From Sphingomonas sp. AR_OL41 (GTDB lineage: Bacteria; Pseudomonadota; Alphaproteobacteria; Sphingomonadales; Sphingomonadaceae): a DNA stretch of 64,000 nucleotides. The DNA lies in assembly GCF_029911635.1 (NCBI RefSeq), contig NZ_JARYTI010000015.1:48830-112829 (forward strand), written 5' to 3'. Each line of letters starts with the position of its first letter. Position 1 is the stretch's first letter. Both the position numbers and the translations under genes were made by a program. The notes under the pieces are model-generated. The model was not told where the DNA came from, searched no databases, and saw nothing but the letters and a program-made list of their open reading frames with translations. Positions 34,707-44,277 of this stretch are shown here, one piece after another.

Positions 34707-36265
34707 GCGTGGCGCCGGCTGCAGCCTCTCAAAGTGCCGTTCGCGCGGAACGCGCGGACGCGACCGCTTGGATCGCTGTGGCTGCCGGCGCGCTCGGCGC
34801 GCTACTCGCCACGCTCGACATCTCGATCGTAAACTCGGCGCTGCCCACGATCCAAGGAGAAATCGGAGCGACCGGCACTGAAGGGACCTGGATCGCGACC
34901 GCATTTCTCGTCGCCGAGATCGTCGTCATTCCGCTGAGCGCTTGGCTGGAGCGGCTTTTAGGGTTGCGGACCCTCCTCCTTGTCGCGGTGACCGCATTTA
35001 CCGGGTTTTCCGTGCTGTGCGGCCTCTCCACGGATCTGATGACGATCATTATCGGAAGATCCGGCCAAGGGTTTACTGGAGGGGTGCTAATTCCGACTGC
35101 GATGACGATCGTCGCGAAGCGCCTTCCGCCGCAGCAGCAGCCGATCGGCATGGCACTCTTCGGAATGACCGTGATCCTGGGACCGGTGCTCGGTCCCCTG
35201 CTCGGCGGCTGGCTCACGGAAAATCTGAGCTGGCACTATGCCTTCTTCGTCAACGTGCCGGTCTGTGGCCTGCTGCTTCTGCTTCTGCTGCTCGGGCTGC
35301 CGCACGAACGCACGAATTGGGTCTATCTGCGCGAGGCCGACTGGTTTGGCATCATCGGCATGGTCCTGGGCCTTGGAGGGCTGACGATTGTCCTCGAGGA
35401 GGGGCACCGTGAGGAGTGGTTTGAATCGTCTCTCATAATCAAACTGACAGTCGTGACGATAGCGGGATTTGTCATGTTGGGGATCGGGCAGCTTTGGGCG
35501 GCGAAGCCGGTATTGAAGCTGCGGATCGTCCTGAACCGGCAGTTCGGCAGCGTCGTCGTCATGGCGCTGGCGCTCGGCATGGTGATGTACGGGTCGACCT
35601 TCGTCATTCCGCAATTCCTGGCGCTGATCGCCGACTATAACGCCCTTGAGACAGGCCAGGTCATTTTCCTCATGGGTGTGCCGGCCTTTTTGTTGATGCC
35701 CATCGTGCCGTTCCTGATTCGGGTCGTCGACATCAGGCTCGCAGTCGGTGTGGGTCTCGCGATGATGGCCGCCAGCTGTTTTGTGAGCACCAGCCTCACA
35801 GCGGAATCTGCAGGCGAAGCGTTTACCGCCGGGCAGCTGATGCGCGGGGTGGGCATGATCCTGACAATGCTGTTTCTGAATCAGGCGACCATCGCCTCGG
35901 TCAGCAAGGAAGACGCCGGCGACGCCTCGGGCATCTTCAATGCCGCACGAAACCTGGGCGGTTCGTTCGCCCTGACCGCGCTGGCGTCCTTCCAGGACCA
36001 GCGCATGTCGCTCCACAGCCGGCGGATGGAGGAGACCCTGTGGGCGAATGACCCAAGGCTCCAGGAGTATCTTGCGGGAATGTCACACACGCTCGGAAGT
36101 ATGAGCGCCGGAATTCAGTCGCTCGCTCGGACCATCCAGCAGCAGGCATTTGTCATGACCTACAATGACATATTCTTGGTAATGGCCGCCGCGACGCTGG
36201 CAACCGTTCCGCTCGTGTTTTTCCTGCGCCCGCTGCCCAAGGGGCTGTCGCTGGCGATGCATTGA
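34703..36265 (+). CDS. EmrB-type DHA2 multidrug efflux transporter
   Basis: The 520-residue protein has 14 predicted membrane segments and the DHA2 signatures LATLDISIVNSALPTI near residue 35 and GMTVILGPVLGPLLGGWL near residue 155. It expels hydrophobic toxic compounds using the proton gradient. The start overlaps the stop of the fusion protein and the NodT gene follows after 7 bp, making a complete tripartite pump. Confidence 0.91.
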   Translation: MSVAPAAASQSAVRAERADATAWIAVAAGALGALLATLDISIVNSALPTIQGEIGATGTEGTWIATAFLVAEIVVIPLSAWLERLLGLRTLLLVAVTAFTGFSVLCGLSTDLMTIIIGRSGQGFTGGVLIPTAMTIVAKRLPPQQQPIGMALFGMTVILGPVLGPLLGGWLTENLSWHYAFFVNVPVCGLLLLLLLLGLPHERTNWVYLREADWFGIIGMVLGLGGLTIVLEEGHREEWFESSLIIKLTVVTIAGFVMLGIGQLWAAKPVLKLRIVLNRQFGSVVVMALALGMVMYGSTFVIPQFLALIADYNALETGQVIFLMGVPAFLLMPIVPFLIRVVDIRLAVGVGLAMMAASCFVSTSLTAESAGEAFTAGQLMRGVGMILTMLFLNQATIASVSKEDAGDASGIFNAARNLGGSFALTALASFQDQRMSLHSRRMEETLWANDPRLQEYLAGMSHTLGSMSAGIQSLARTIQQQAFVMTYNDIFLVMAAATLATVPLVFFLRPLPKGLSLAMH

Positions 36266-36272
36266 GGTTGCA

Positions 36273-37745
36273 ATGGCAAAGTTCAAAAGTCTCGTCCTCA
36301 CTCCGATACTGCTTGGCGGATGCGTCGCAGGCCCAGACTATTCCGGACCGCCAGTGCTGAACAGCGCTACACCTCAGTCCAACTTCGTTCGGCTGGCGTC
36401 GGGCATAACGCCGAACCAGCCGGCACTTGCCGACTGGTGGACGACGCTTCAGGATCCTGTGCTCGATGCGCTCGAGCGGCGCGCGCTCGCCTCGAATCCG
36501 TCGGTTGAGGTCGCCCAGGCCAGACTTCGCCAAGCCCGCGCCTCGGTGCGCAAGGAGCGCGCAGACCGCTTTCCAACGGCCGGTGCTCAGGGAACCGCGG
36601 TGTTGGCCGATCTGCCGGGAATCGACCTTCGGTCAAGTCAGGGAAACGGCACGTCAACACCCACGCCGGCACCACCAGTCACCCAGGACCCGGACACGTC
36701 GCTACAGTTCTACAATCTCGGCCTGAATGCGAACTGGGAAATCGATTTTGCGGGCGGGCAGGTGCGAAAGATCGAGGCTGCGAATGCGCTGGCTGCGGCT
36801 GCCAGCTACAACGCTGCAGACGCACAGGTCCAGCTAACTGCGGAAGTCGCGCAAACCTACACGAACCTCAGAGACCGGCAGCAGCGCACGGGCGCCCTGC
36901 GGCGAGGACTTGACGTCCAACAGCAGCAGCTCGCTTTTGCCCGGCAGCGCTTCCAGCGAGGCACGGTGCCGGCCTTCGCTGTCGGCCAGGCCAACCGCGC
37001 TGTTCAGGCAACCACCGTTGATCTTGCCGCTGCTGAAGCCGAAATCGAAATCTACCTCAATGCGCTGGCGGTGCTCGCGGGTGAAGAGCCGGGCTCGCTT
37101 GATTCGCTGCTGGCGCCACCGCGCGATGTACCGCTGCCGCCCCAGGCCGTCGCCATCGGCGACCCTGCCTCGCTCCTTCGTCGCCGGCCAGACATTCGCG
37201 CGGCCGAGCGCAACCTTGCGGCCGCGACAGCACGGATCGGAGTCGCTGAGGCGGCGCGCTTTCCCAAAATCAGTTTCATGGGCATCCTCGGTATCGGCGG
37301 GACGTCGATCGGAGACCTGACCGACCTCGGCAACATCTCCAAGATCGCCGTCCCTCAGCTCCAGTGGGGCTTCCTCGACTTTGGGCGAACATCTGCTGCG
37401 ATTGCGCAGACACGCGCCGGCCGCGACGAGGCCGAGGCGCAATATCGCCAGGTAGTGCTCGGCGCACTTCAGGACGCCGAGACCGCGCTTGCGCGTTTTG
37501 CGCAGCAAAGGCGGACTGTGGCCGCGCTTGCCGAGATCAAGCAGTCAGCCGACCAGTCGGCGATCCTGATGCGGCAACGTTACGAGAGCGGCGTGATTTC
37601 ACGTGGCGACTATTTGGAGGCCGAGCGCCAGCAAGTGCTCGCAGAAGCGAACCTGCGCAGCGCGGTCGCAGAGCTTACGGGCACCTATATTGCGATCCAG
37701 AAGTCGCTTGGTTTGGGGTGGAACGAAGCCACTGTAGCAACTTGA
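36273..37745 (+). CDS. NodT-family outer-membrane efflux lipoprotein
   Basis: The 490-residue TolC-like protein has a lipobox LLGGC near residue 17, the N-terminal pattern GPDYSGPP, the two repeated helical hairpins and the ADWWTTLQDP motif. It provides the outer-membrane duct for the EmrAB-type pump. About 145 bp separate it from the sigma-factor gene; on the plus strand a short frame there (ERVVTIQHGKGARRREVPI) looks like a recombinase scrap, but the evidence is thin. Confidence 0.9.
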   Translation: MAKFKSLVLTPILLGGCVAGPDYSGPPVLNSATPQSNFVRLASGITPNQPALADWWTTLQDPVLDALERRALASNPSVEVAQARLRQARASVRKERADRFPTAGAQGTAVLADLPGIDLRSSQGNGTSTPTPAPPVTQDPDTSLQFYNLGLNANWEIDFAGGQVRKIEAANALAAAASYNAADAQVQLTAEVAQTYTNLRDRQQRTGALRRGLDVQQQQLAFARQRFQRGTVPAFAVGQANRAVQATTVDLAAAEAEIEIYLNALAVLAGEEPGSLDSLLAPPRDVPLPPQAVAIGDPASLLRRRPDIRAAERNLAAATARIGVAEAARFPKISFMGILGIGGTSIGDLTDLGNISKIAVPQLQWGFLDFGRTSAAIAQTRAGRDEAEAQYRQVVLGALQDAETALARFAQQRRTVAALAEIKQSADQSAILMRQRYESGVISRGDYLEAERQQVLAEANLRSAVAELTGTYIAIQKSLGLGWNEATVAT

Positions 37746-37890
37746 CCAGCGCCCGCAGAAAGTCGCGCTGGTGTCCAGTTCGAGCGCTTTGGTATCAGCC
37801 TGGCAGAGCGCGTCGTCACGATCCAGCATGGCAAGGGCGCCAGGCGCCGCGAAGTGCCGATCCGGCGCGACTCTGCGCAAGGTGACGCAG

Positions 37891-38529
37891 ATGACACTTC
37901 CCGTGGCCATTGAGCAGACTGATCCGTTTATTAGCCAGCGCGGTTTTAGCCATGCTGTGCGCAGGGTGATGCCGAACCTACGGATTTATGCGCGTCGACT
38001 GACGCGTAACGAGGCAGATGCCGATGACCTCGTTCAGGATACACTGGTGCGCGCCTGGGCCGCGCGAGAGCGTTTCGAGATCGGGACGAACCTCAAGGCT
38101 TGGCTTATGCGGATCGCACGGAACAGCTTCCTGTCCGGGAAGCGAAAGGATCGGCGCTCGGTATCGTGGGATCCGGCAATCGCAGAACGTCTTTTAATTG
38201 CCCCTGCCGCGCAGGACGAAGGGATTTTCGCCAGTGAACCCAACCAAGCCGTGTCGTCGCTTTCTGATGGACAACGCGTAGCCTTCGAGCTGGTGACACG
38301 AGACGGGCTGACATTCGAGGAAGCCGCGGATCGTCTGGGCGTACCGCTTGGCACCGTTAAAAGTCGCGTATCGCGAGCCCGTCGGGTGCTCGTTGACGGC
38401 TTTGAAACCGATCCGCCTCTCCCGGTCCAGCTACCAATGCTCCCCGCGCCCGCGTGCGAAGCTCCTGAAACAAGCGATGCGAACATATACCGAAACTGGA
38501 AAAGATCCGGTTCGAGAACAATAGGATGA
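37891..38529 (+). CDS. ECF-type RNA polymerase sigma factor
   Basis: The 212-residue protein has sigma region 2 (IYARRLTRNEADADDLVQDT, shown in part) and region 4 (LTFEEAADRLGVPLGTVKSRVSRAR). ATG 37891 is chosen because AAGGTG lies 6 bp upstream and the sigma-2 domain follows. No anti-sigma gene lies beside it in the window. The general layout resembles alphaproteobacterial ECF factors for envelope or general stress, which fits the efflux neighbourhood. The last 40 residues are not conserved. Confidence 0.83.
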   Translation: MTLPVAIEQTDPFISQRGFSHAVRRVMPNLRIYARRLTRNEADADDLVQDTLVRAWAARERFEIGTNLKAWLMRIARNSFLSGKRKDRRSVSWDPAIAERLLIAPAAQDEGIFASEPNQAVSSLSDGQRVAFELVTRDGLTFEEAADRLGVPLGTVKSRVSRARRVLVDGFETDPPLPVQLPMLPAPACEAPETSDANIYRNWKRSGSRTIG

Positions 38530-38620
38530 ATACGCCGCAGCCTGGACAGTTCGGTTTCAATCGCGTCACGCCGGATCAAGGCCACATAATTGATTCAGTC
38601 AAAGAAAGGCACTGAACACC

Positions 38621-39604
38621 ATGCGTGAAATCCCGTCCGATATCGTACAGACGTGGGCGCCAGATCCTGCATACCTGCCCGATTGGTTTGTCGACGCGCT
38701 ATCCGTGCCGCGCGAGGAAGGCTTCGTCGAGGTCTCTGGTGTGAGAATGCATTACTTCCGCTGGGGAGATCGTTCCGCGCCTCCTTTACTGATGACCCAC
38801 GGCTTTCTCTCTCATGCACGGTGCCTGGCGTTCGTCGCGCCTTACCTGGCTGAAAATTACCATGTGATCGCCTACGACCATTCAGGAATGGGGGACAGCG
38901 ACGTTCGCGAGAATTGTGACATGGTCGCGCGAGGACGGGAGATGATCGGGGTCGCGGAGGCCCTTGGACTTTTTGGCCACGAGCACAAGCCGATCATCGT
39001 CGCACACAGCTTTGGCGCGGCAGTCGCGCTCAAGGCGATCACGCTGGCGCCGGATGCCTTTGCCGGCACGGTGATTTGCGATCTGATGGTGCTGCGTCCG
39101 TCCAGCTTTGACGCCGTTTGGGGCGGCGGCCGCACCGGCCCGGGATCAGGCGACCCCGATCGCCCGCATAAGCGCTACCCCGATTACGCCAGCGCCCGCG
39201 AGCGGTATGTTCTATCTCCGCCACAGCCTGTTGGTGAGGCGTTCCTGATGGATTACATGGCCTACCACTCACTTCGACGCGAAGGCGAAGCTTGGACCTG
39301 GAAGTTTTCGCCATCAGTATTCAAGCGGGATAATGTGCCGAGCGAATGGCTTGAAATGGGCAGAACGCTGGTCGAGGCGCCAGGCCGCAAGGCGATAGTA
39401 CACGGCGAGCAAAGCCTACTTTTTACAAACGATTCCAGTGATTACGTGCGCGAGCTAGGCGGCATCGATATTCCGATCATCGCTGTACCCGAAGCTCGGC
39501 ACCATCTGATGCTCGATCAGCCGCTGGCGTTCGTCGCCGCCTTGCGCGCGTTGCTTGCCATTTGGAGCATCCAGCGAGATAGTCCGGGTCGGGTGTCAGC
39601 TTAG
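38621..39604 (+). CDS. Alpha/beta hydrolase
   Basis: The 327-residue protein has MTHGFLSH as oxyanion region, the nucleophile Ser130 in AHSFGAAV and a C-terminal histidine in [10 protein letters not shown]. It resembles the epoxide-hydrolase/esterase branch of the fold, but the substrate cannot be told. Its 3' end overlaps the end of a broken recombinase gene on the other strand by four bases, which marks the border to the mobile region. Confidence 0.8.
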   Translation: MREIPSDIVQTWAPDPAYLPDWFVDALSVPREEGFVEVSGVRMHYFRWGDRSAPPLLMTHGFLSHARCLAFVAPYLAENYHVIAYDHSGMGDSDVRENCDMVARGREMIGVAEALGLFGHEHKPIIVAHSFGAAVALKAITLAPDAFAGTVICDLMVLRPSSFDAVWGGGRTGPGSGDPDRPHKRYPDYASARERYVLSPPQPVGEAFLMDYMAYHSLRREGEAWTWKFSPSVFKRDNVPSEWLEMGRTLVEAPGRKAIVHGEQSLLFTNDSSDYVRELGGIDIPIIAVPEARHHLMLDQPLAFVAALRALLAIWSIQRDSPGRVSA

Positions 39605-40201
39605 CAGGGTGATTGCGGGTCGCCCGCAGCGGGCGGCAATTCGAGTAGCGCGCGGGTTACGCCGTTGGTCCAACCAAAGCCGTCCTGTACTGGATACTCG
39701 CCTCCGCCGCCGGGCGTCGCGGTGTCGACGTCATCCGCGACAAAATCGTCGCGCTGGAGTGCGAGCGCTTCGGAAATCCGCAGGCCGGTCGCCGCGAGAA
39801 CTCCGAACAGATAATGGTACGTGTACGGGCTGATCTTGCCTGTCGGCGGAAGGTCGAGCGCGGCTTGCATGATCGCTCGAATCTGTTCGGGCTCGATAAT
39901 ATGTGGGGTCGGCCGCTGCCGCTTCCCTCTGCCGAAGACGCCGACGGGCGGGACTTCATGCGCCTGATCTTCGGAATGGACATAGAGGGCAGAAGTTACG
40001 AACGACATCGAACCGGCGTCTCGACACGTTCTGCGAGCTCGCAGTCCGGCATCAGCCGTAAATCCGGTCTATCTTGGTATGTTGATCGCCGAAGCGCTCC
40101 GCATAGTCGGCGAAAAGCTGGAGCATGCGGCACTGCTCGGAAAACTTGCGGCCGAGGCCTCGATGCAGCGCGACATAGCAGGAGATATCGCTGTTCAGCA
40201 C
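39601..40201 (-). pseudogene. Decayed tyrosine recombinase, third gene of a RIT-type trio
   Basis: On the minus strand a frame starts with GTG at 40201 (LNSDISCYVALHRGLGRKFS), stops after 50 codons at 40052 and resumes in another frame with [19 protein letters not shown] and [18 protein letters not shown]. It reaches [17 protein letters not shown], which carries the first catalytic arginine. The region with the HxxR and tyrosine is missing, because the frame runs into unrelated codons before 39601. It is a truncated, frameshifted remnant. Confidence 0.65.
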
Positions 40202-40953
40202 GACAGATCCCCCGGCCAGGGCTGAGCGACCTTCAGCAGCATCGGGATGTCGACTTTGGCGTAAATAGCGGTCGTTGCGGGCAATCTGTGACGCAAGATC
40301 GTTCCGACCGACTCTAGCCCGGCGCCGGCGCGAAGCATCCGCGTGGCAAGCGAGTGCCGGAATGTGTGAACCGGTCGGCAAATCCTTGATGGCGCCGCGA
40401 TCGAACACCCGCGATACGATGCCGGAGATCTCGGTTGACGAACGGAATGGCGTGAAGGGCGCCAGCGTCCGCAGCAACAATCGCTCTTCATCAACCCTCG
40501 GGCGAGCACGGTCCACATAATCGAGAACGGCGTCGCCAGGGTCCTGAGGAAGCGGGAGCCGGCTTGGTCGTCTTCCCTTGCCGCTGACGAGAAGGGATCC
40601 GGATACCAATCGATATCGGCCAACCGCAGCTGGCAGACATCCCCTGCTCGCAGCCCCAGGCTGTCCAGCAATAGGATGATGGCCTCGTCACGGATCTCGA
40701 CCGCGGTGTCGGCCTTGCACGATGTTACGATCCGCTCGATCGCCGCTTCGTCGAGGTATCGAGGCAACGACGCCAATCGATACCGTCGCACCGATGGAAA
40801 AGCGTGCAGTAGCGCCGGGTAGCTCTCACCCGGGAAAATCAGAAAGCGGACAAAGCATTGCGCTCCTTGTCGACGCCTTGCTGGGCCGGCGCGACCGACC
40901 AACGTGCCACGCTTGCGATAGACCGGGCACCGGCAGTGGTACCGAGCATACAA
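40195..40953 (-). pseudogene. Frameshifted tyrosine recombinase, second gene of a RIT-type trio
   Basis: The N-terminal part reads YLDEAAIERIV and LLLDSLGLRAGDVCQLRLADI in one frame. The middle (VSGKGRRPSRLPLP, VFDRGAIKDLPTG) is in a second frame, and the C-terminus HTFRHSLATRML, ILRHRLPATTAIYAK returns to the first. Catalytic Arg, His-x-x-Arg and Tyr are all recognisable, but two frameshifts break the gene. Its stop overlaps the start of the next recombinase, the arrangement known from RIT (recombinase-in-trio) elements. Confidence 0.7.
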
Positions 40954-40976
40954 GAGGGCGACGGCGGCCCGCCAGG

Positions 40977-41108
40977 CTCTGCTATATCGGCCACGCCAAA
41001 AGGGAGAACCGTAACGGCTTGGCGGTCGACGGCGGTATCACCCAGGCAAGCGGCACCGCAGAGCGCGAGGCCGCGCTTGCGATGCTGGCCCTTCTACAGT
41101 CTGGCTGA
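40977..41108 (+). pseudogene. Fragment of an IS5-type DDE transposase
   Basis: About 43 codons read RLCYIGHAKRENRNGLAVD followed by GTAEREAALAML. This is close to the segment KLCYMGHAxMENRHGL...ATGTAERDAAL common in IS5-type transposases. Nothing of the rest of the gene remains, so it is a scrap left by deletion. Confidence 0.6.
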
Positions 41109-41438
41109 GGTCAACAGCGGCAAGCGCGCCGATGTCCCGACCGAGGTTGCCGAAAAAGTGAAGGCGCTAGAACGCGAGCTCCGTCAGCTGCGGCAGGCCA
41201 ACGATATTCTGCGCAAGGTGTCCGCATATTTTGCTCAGGCGGAGCTCGACCGCCCATTCCGGCGATGATCGCGTTCATTGGCGATCACTGCGATGCCTAT
41301 GTGGTCGAGCCGATCTGCCGCGTCCTGCCGATCGCCCTATCCACCTACCACGAGCGCGGCGCGCAGCGACAGGATCCGACACGCCTATCGTACGCCACGT
41401 CGCCTACTACCGTGCCAGCGAGGCTGCCGACCTCATGA
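41101..41438 (+). pseudogene. IS3-type transposase remnant (end of OrfA, start of OrfB)
   Basis: The first frame ends an OrfA-like protein (VKALERELRQLRQANDILRKV, shown in part, then SAYFAQAELDRPFRR) at 41268. Overlapping it at ATG 41265 begins an OrfB-like frame (FIGDHCDAYVVEPICRVLPI, STYHERG), which stops at 41438 after about 57 codons. The catalytic DDE core is missing. The following 225 bp up to 41663 hold no gene I can support. Confidence 0.65.
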
Positions 41439-41663
41439 TGCCGTGCCGCTATTTGGTGGACGCCGCTGCTCTTCTCGCTGTTCGAGGCAGGCGGAAGGTC
41501 GCTCTCCACCGGTCGCTGCTATAAGTGCGTCTGTTGGTCGGCGGCAAGCGGCGGCCCGTGGCAAATGCCGCCAATCCTTTTGTAGGCACGGTTGAATTGC
41601 GCCGCTTGCTGAGCGAGTGGCCAGCGCGCTCACGGCTGTTCCAACACTAGCCGAAATACGGAC

Positions 41664-42293
41664 TCATCCAGCGACGGCACAGTTGCGCGGCAGGAGACCG
41701 GAGTGCGCCCACCACTTCTCCGCGAGGGTCTTGCGCGCCTTGTTGGTGCGCAGCCAGTTCTGCCGCACGCGCCCCACATCGGTATGCGCCGGATCAAACC
41801 CCCGCATTGTGATCAACAGGTGGCAATGCGGAAGAATTTCGGGGCGCTCGCCATCGGCCGCGCGATGATGGATCGCCCAGTCGGTCACCATTCCCTGACT
41901 CTTCAGGTGATCCTCACAGAACCCTTCGATGAGATTTTGCCAGCTTGCGATATCTCCGCCAGCCGGCAATGAGCCGACCGCATGCGCGAGGACCGGCTCG
42001 TCGGGCCGGATCGCCGCGGCATGGGCATCGGCCCGATCCCACAATCCGATGCCATCGAGCGACGCATGACCCGCCGCCCTGATGGGAGCGCAACGGCCAT
42101 GCGCCACCAGATCGTCTCGCACCGACCAATCCGGTGTCGGGCCGACCAAGTCGATTCCATGCTGACGATGGATATAGAGCCACGACGCCCGCGCCGTGCG
42201 ATGGGTGCGAAGCAACTCCGGCGTGTAGCGCCCATTATGCTGGTGAACGGCGTATCTGATGTTGAACGGGCGATCATGATAGAGGCTGAACAT
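41664..42293 (-). CDS. MobA/MobL-type relaxase-like protein
   Basis: The 209-residue protein carries the MobA/MobL pattern IHHRAADGERPEILPHCHLL, in which the PHCHLL histidines form the metal site of nicking enzymes, and ends with LAEKWWAHSGLLPR. MobA/MobL proteins nick plasmid DNA at oriT. It is short and lacks the helicase or primase parts of large relaxases, so it may be a trimmed gene or an accessory protein. It lies next to IS scraps, and a large relaxase is encoded 2 kb away on the same strand. Confidence 0.7.
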   Translation of the reverse strand: MFSLYHDRPFNIRYAVHQHNGRYTPELLRTHRTARASWLYIHRQHGIDLVGPTPDWSVRDDLVAHGRCAPIRAAGHASLDGIGLWDRADAHAAAIRPDEPVLAHAVGSLPAGGDIASWQNLIEGFCEDHLKSQGMVTDWAIHHRAADGERPEILPHCHLLITMRGFDPAHTDVGRVRQNWLRTNKARKTLAEKWWAHSGLLPRNCAVAG

Positions 42294-42382
42294 GGGTCTT
42301 CTCCTTGGGTGGTGGCCGCGGGCTGCGGCGATCCGCGCAGACCGGACGTCCGCGGGATTTCGTGAAAAGGGTGATGGTGATG

Positions 42383-43261
42383 TCAGGCGCGGTGGCGCCG
42401 GTGCCAGGTGATCTGCTCGAGCGTCGGGTTGCGGCAGGCCGCTTCGGCGGCAAGCCAGTCTTGCTCGTCATCGGCAGCCGTCAGGGCCACCTCGATCCAC
42501 CAGCGGCGGATGGTCGCATTCCATCGATAGCCGCGCGCCTTGAGCCGATCCTTGACCTCGAACGGCGCACCATCGGCGGTGATGCGGACGGTTGGGCGCT
42601 GCGCGGACAGGATCATCTCGCTGCACGCCGTACGGCCTGAGGGCAGTATCGCGGTCAGCAATGCGACCAGGGCGGCAACATCGGCGTCAGCGCGGTGGCG
42701 TGCGTTAAAGAACCCCGCCACCTCGGCCAGCAGCGCTCCGAGCTGACGCCCGTCATAGCCGCAACCACGCCAGTCGATGTCTTTGAGCGAGCAAGCCCAA
42801 GGCTTGCCCGCGATGGCCGGATAGCGGCGCTCGATCCAGCCGGAATCGAAAGCGGCGTTGTGCGCGACGATCAGATCGGCATTGGACAGCAGGTCCAACG
42901 CCGCCGCGTCATCGATGCGCTGGCGCGCCAGGTCAGCATCGGTGAGCCTGGTCAGCCGCACTGTCTCGGACGGCAGCGGATAGCCCGGATCTTCCAGCCA
43001 GTCGTAGACCGGCCCGATCGCGACGATGCGGCCACGCGCATCGAATTTGACCTGACAGATCGCGAGCTCGATGATGTGCCCGGTGGCAGGGTCGAGTGAG
43101 GTGGTCTCGGTGTCGAGAATCGCTGCTGTGCGGAGCTTTCCTTCGGGCTCGGGCAAGGGCAGCAGGTCTAACGGCGGCAGGGAGCGCAGCACGCGGTAAT
43201 CGGGATGCGCTTCGAGGATTGCAGCAGCGCGCTCGGCGTCTGGTGACAGCCAATCGTGCAT
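42383..43261 (-). CDS. DnaQ-like 3'-5' exonuclease
   Basis: The 292-residue protein has the DEDDh exonuclease motifs: ILDTETTSLDP with Asp50 and Glu52, VAHNAAFDSGW, and HRADADVAALV with the histidine and last aspartate. A C-terminal stretch of about 90 residues (VKDRLKARGYRWN) resembles a small substrate- or DNA-binding add-on. It may proofread or process DNA during transfer. ATG 43261 follows AGGAGA closely. A terminator-like hairpin stands just upstream, separating it from the gene at 43332. Confidence 0.85.
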   Translation of the reverse strand: MHDWLSPDAERAAAILEAHPDYRVLRSLPPLDLLPLPEPEGKLRTAAILDTETTSLDPATGHIIELAICQVKFDARGRIVAIGPVYDWLEDPGYPLPSETVRLTRLTDADLARQRIDDAAALDLLSNADLIVAHNAAFDSGWIERRYPAIAGKPWACSLKDIDWRGCGYDGRQLGALLAEVAGFFNARHRADADVAALVALLTAILPSGRTACSEMILSAQRPTVRITADGAPFEVKDRLKARGYRWNATIRRWWIEVALTAADDEQDWLAAEAACRNPTLEQITWHRRHRA

Positions 43262-43281
43262 GGTCGTTCTCCTATAACGAC

Positions 43282-43305
43282 ACGGCCCCGCCGAAGCGGG
43301 GCCGT
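43282..43305 (-). terminator. GC-rich hairpin with T-run (terminator for the gene at 43332-44090)
   Basis: The arms ACGGCCCCGC and GCGGGGCCGT pair perfectly across a 4-base loop. Thymines follow on the plus strand and a weaker AT stretch on the minus strand. It lies between two leftward genes and would end the transcript of the upstream one. Confidence 0.6.
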
Positions 43306-43331
43306 TTCGAGGTGAGTGATGATATCGGATG

Positions 43332-44090
43332 TCAGACGTAAGATTGGCCGTCCTCGAAGGTCAGCCAGCGGCTCTCGTCACCCGCATCTCGCTTCGCTCG
43401 ATATTCACGGTAATAACTCGCGAACGACGCGGCGCGATGGAATGGACGCGAAGCGAGCAGCGGTTTAAGTCCCGGATGTTCGGCCTCCATGTCCAGCAGC
43501 CGCAAGCGGAGCGGAATCAGCATCTCGAAAAACGCATCCGGGAGCCCGCGCAGGAACGACGCGCCGTGCGCCCACAGCATCACACGCGACACAGCAGCGG
43601 TCAGCGCCACGTCCTCGACCGCTAACGGCGTATCGCGGCTCCACCAGCGTGCGACATCGCTGTCGGGCACGAGGTTGGCCGGGATGCCCAGCCGTCGGCA
43701 CAATGTCGTCTCGTCACGCCCCCCGCTGAACATCGCTACCGGATCGACCAGGTCCTGCCCCTGGCCAAGTGCACCGAGCGTGGGCTCGCTAAAGAACCGG
43801 CGCGAAGCGGCTTCGATGGCCAGGGCGTCACAGTCGCGCTGAGTGATGATCGTCGGCGCGCTCGCGATCAGCGCGTCGTTGACCAACACGGGCAGCGGAA
43901 ATTCCATGTCGCGGGCGTCGGTCACGCACTTGATCGTCACGTCGCGGTGCCCGTCATCGCGCTCGACGAGCGCAATGATCGCCGCTGCGACGGGCTTGCG
44001 CGCGAGCGAGGTGCCCGGCGGCATGTCGACGACGGGCACGCAGGCGAGGCCAACCGCCTGGATCACAGGCGGCACGATTTGAGATTTCAT
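43332..44090 (-). CDS. Protein of unknown function in the mobile region
   Basis: The 252-residue protein is not recognised. Ser/Thr- and Ala-rich N-terminal halves are followed by a helical C-terminal part (FFEMLIPLRLRLLDME, YYREYRAKRDAG). No signal peptide or membrane helix is seen. ATG 44090 is preferred because GGAGA lies 6 bp upstream. It lies on the same strand as the relaxase and exonuclease genes and may be transferred and expressed with them. The 187 bp to the relaxase gene hold no gene. Confidence 0.6.
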   Translation of the reverse strand: MKSQIVPPVIQAVGLACVPVVDMPPGTSLARKPVAAAIIALVERDDGHRDVTIKCVTDARDMEFPLPVLVNDALIASAPTIITQRDCDALAIEAASRRFFSEPTLGALGQGQDLVDPVAMFSGGRDETTLCRRLGIPANLVPDSDVARWWSRDTPLAVEDVALTAAVSRVMLWAHGASFLRGLPDAFFEMLIPLRLRLLDMEAEHPGLKPLLASRPFHRAASFASYYREYRAKRDAGDESRWLTFEDGQSYV

Positions 44091-44277
44091 AACAGGTCTC
44101 CTTGGCAGGAGAACCGGAAGGCCAAGAGCCATATGCTCTTTTTTCCTTCACCCTCCAGTTCTCAAGCCCAAGCGCCAGCGTTCCTCTGCTCCTGGCCGCG
44201 CGTTGTTCGCGCGGCGGCCTTGCGCGACGTTTCCGGAAATCGTCGCGCTTTTCCACGCCGGTCACGTGAAAGCGCGT

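Noticed and set aside
37760..37890. Functional integrase fragment before the sigma factor
   Set aside because: A short frame with VTIQHGKGARRREVPI looks recombinase-like, but it is too short and the opposite strand is equally open, so it is mentioned only as a possible scrap.
41439..41663. Further IS gene fragment
   Set aside because: Some frames look transposase-like in composition but no recognisable motif was found.
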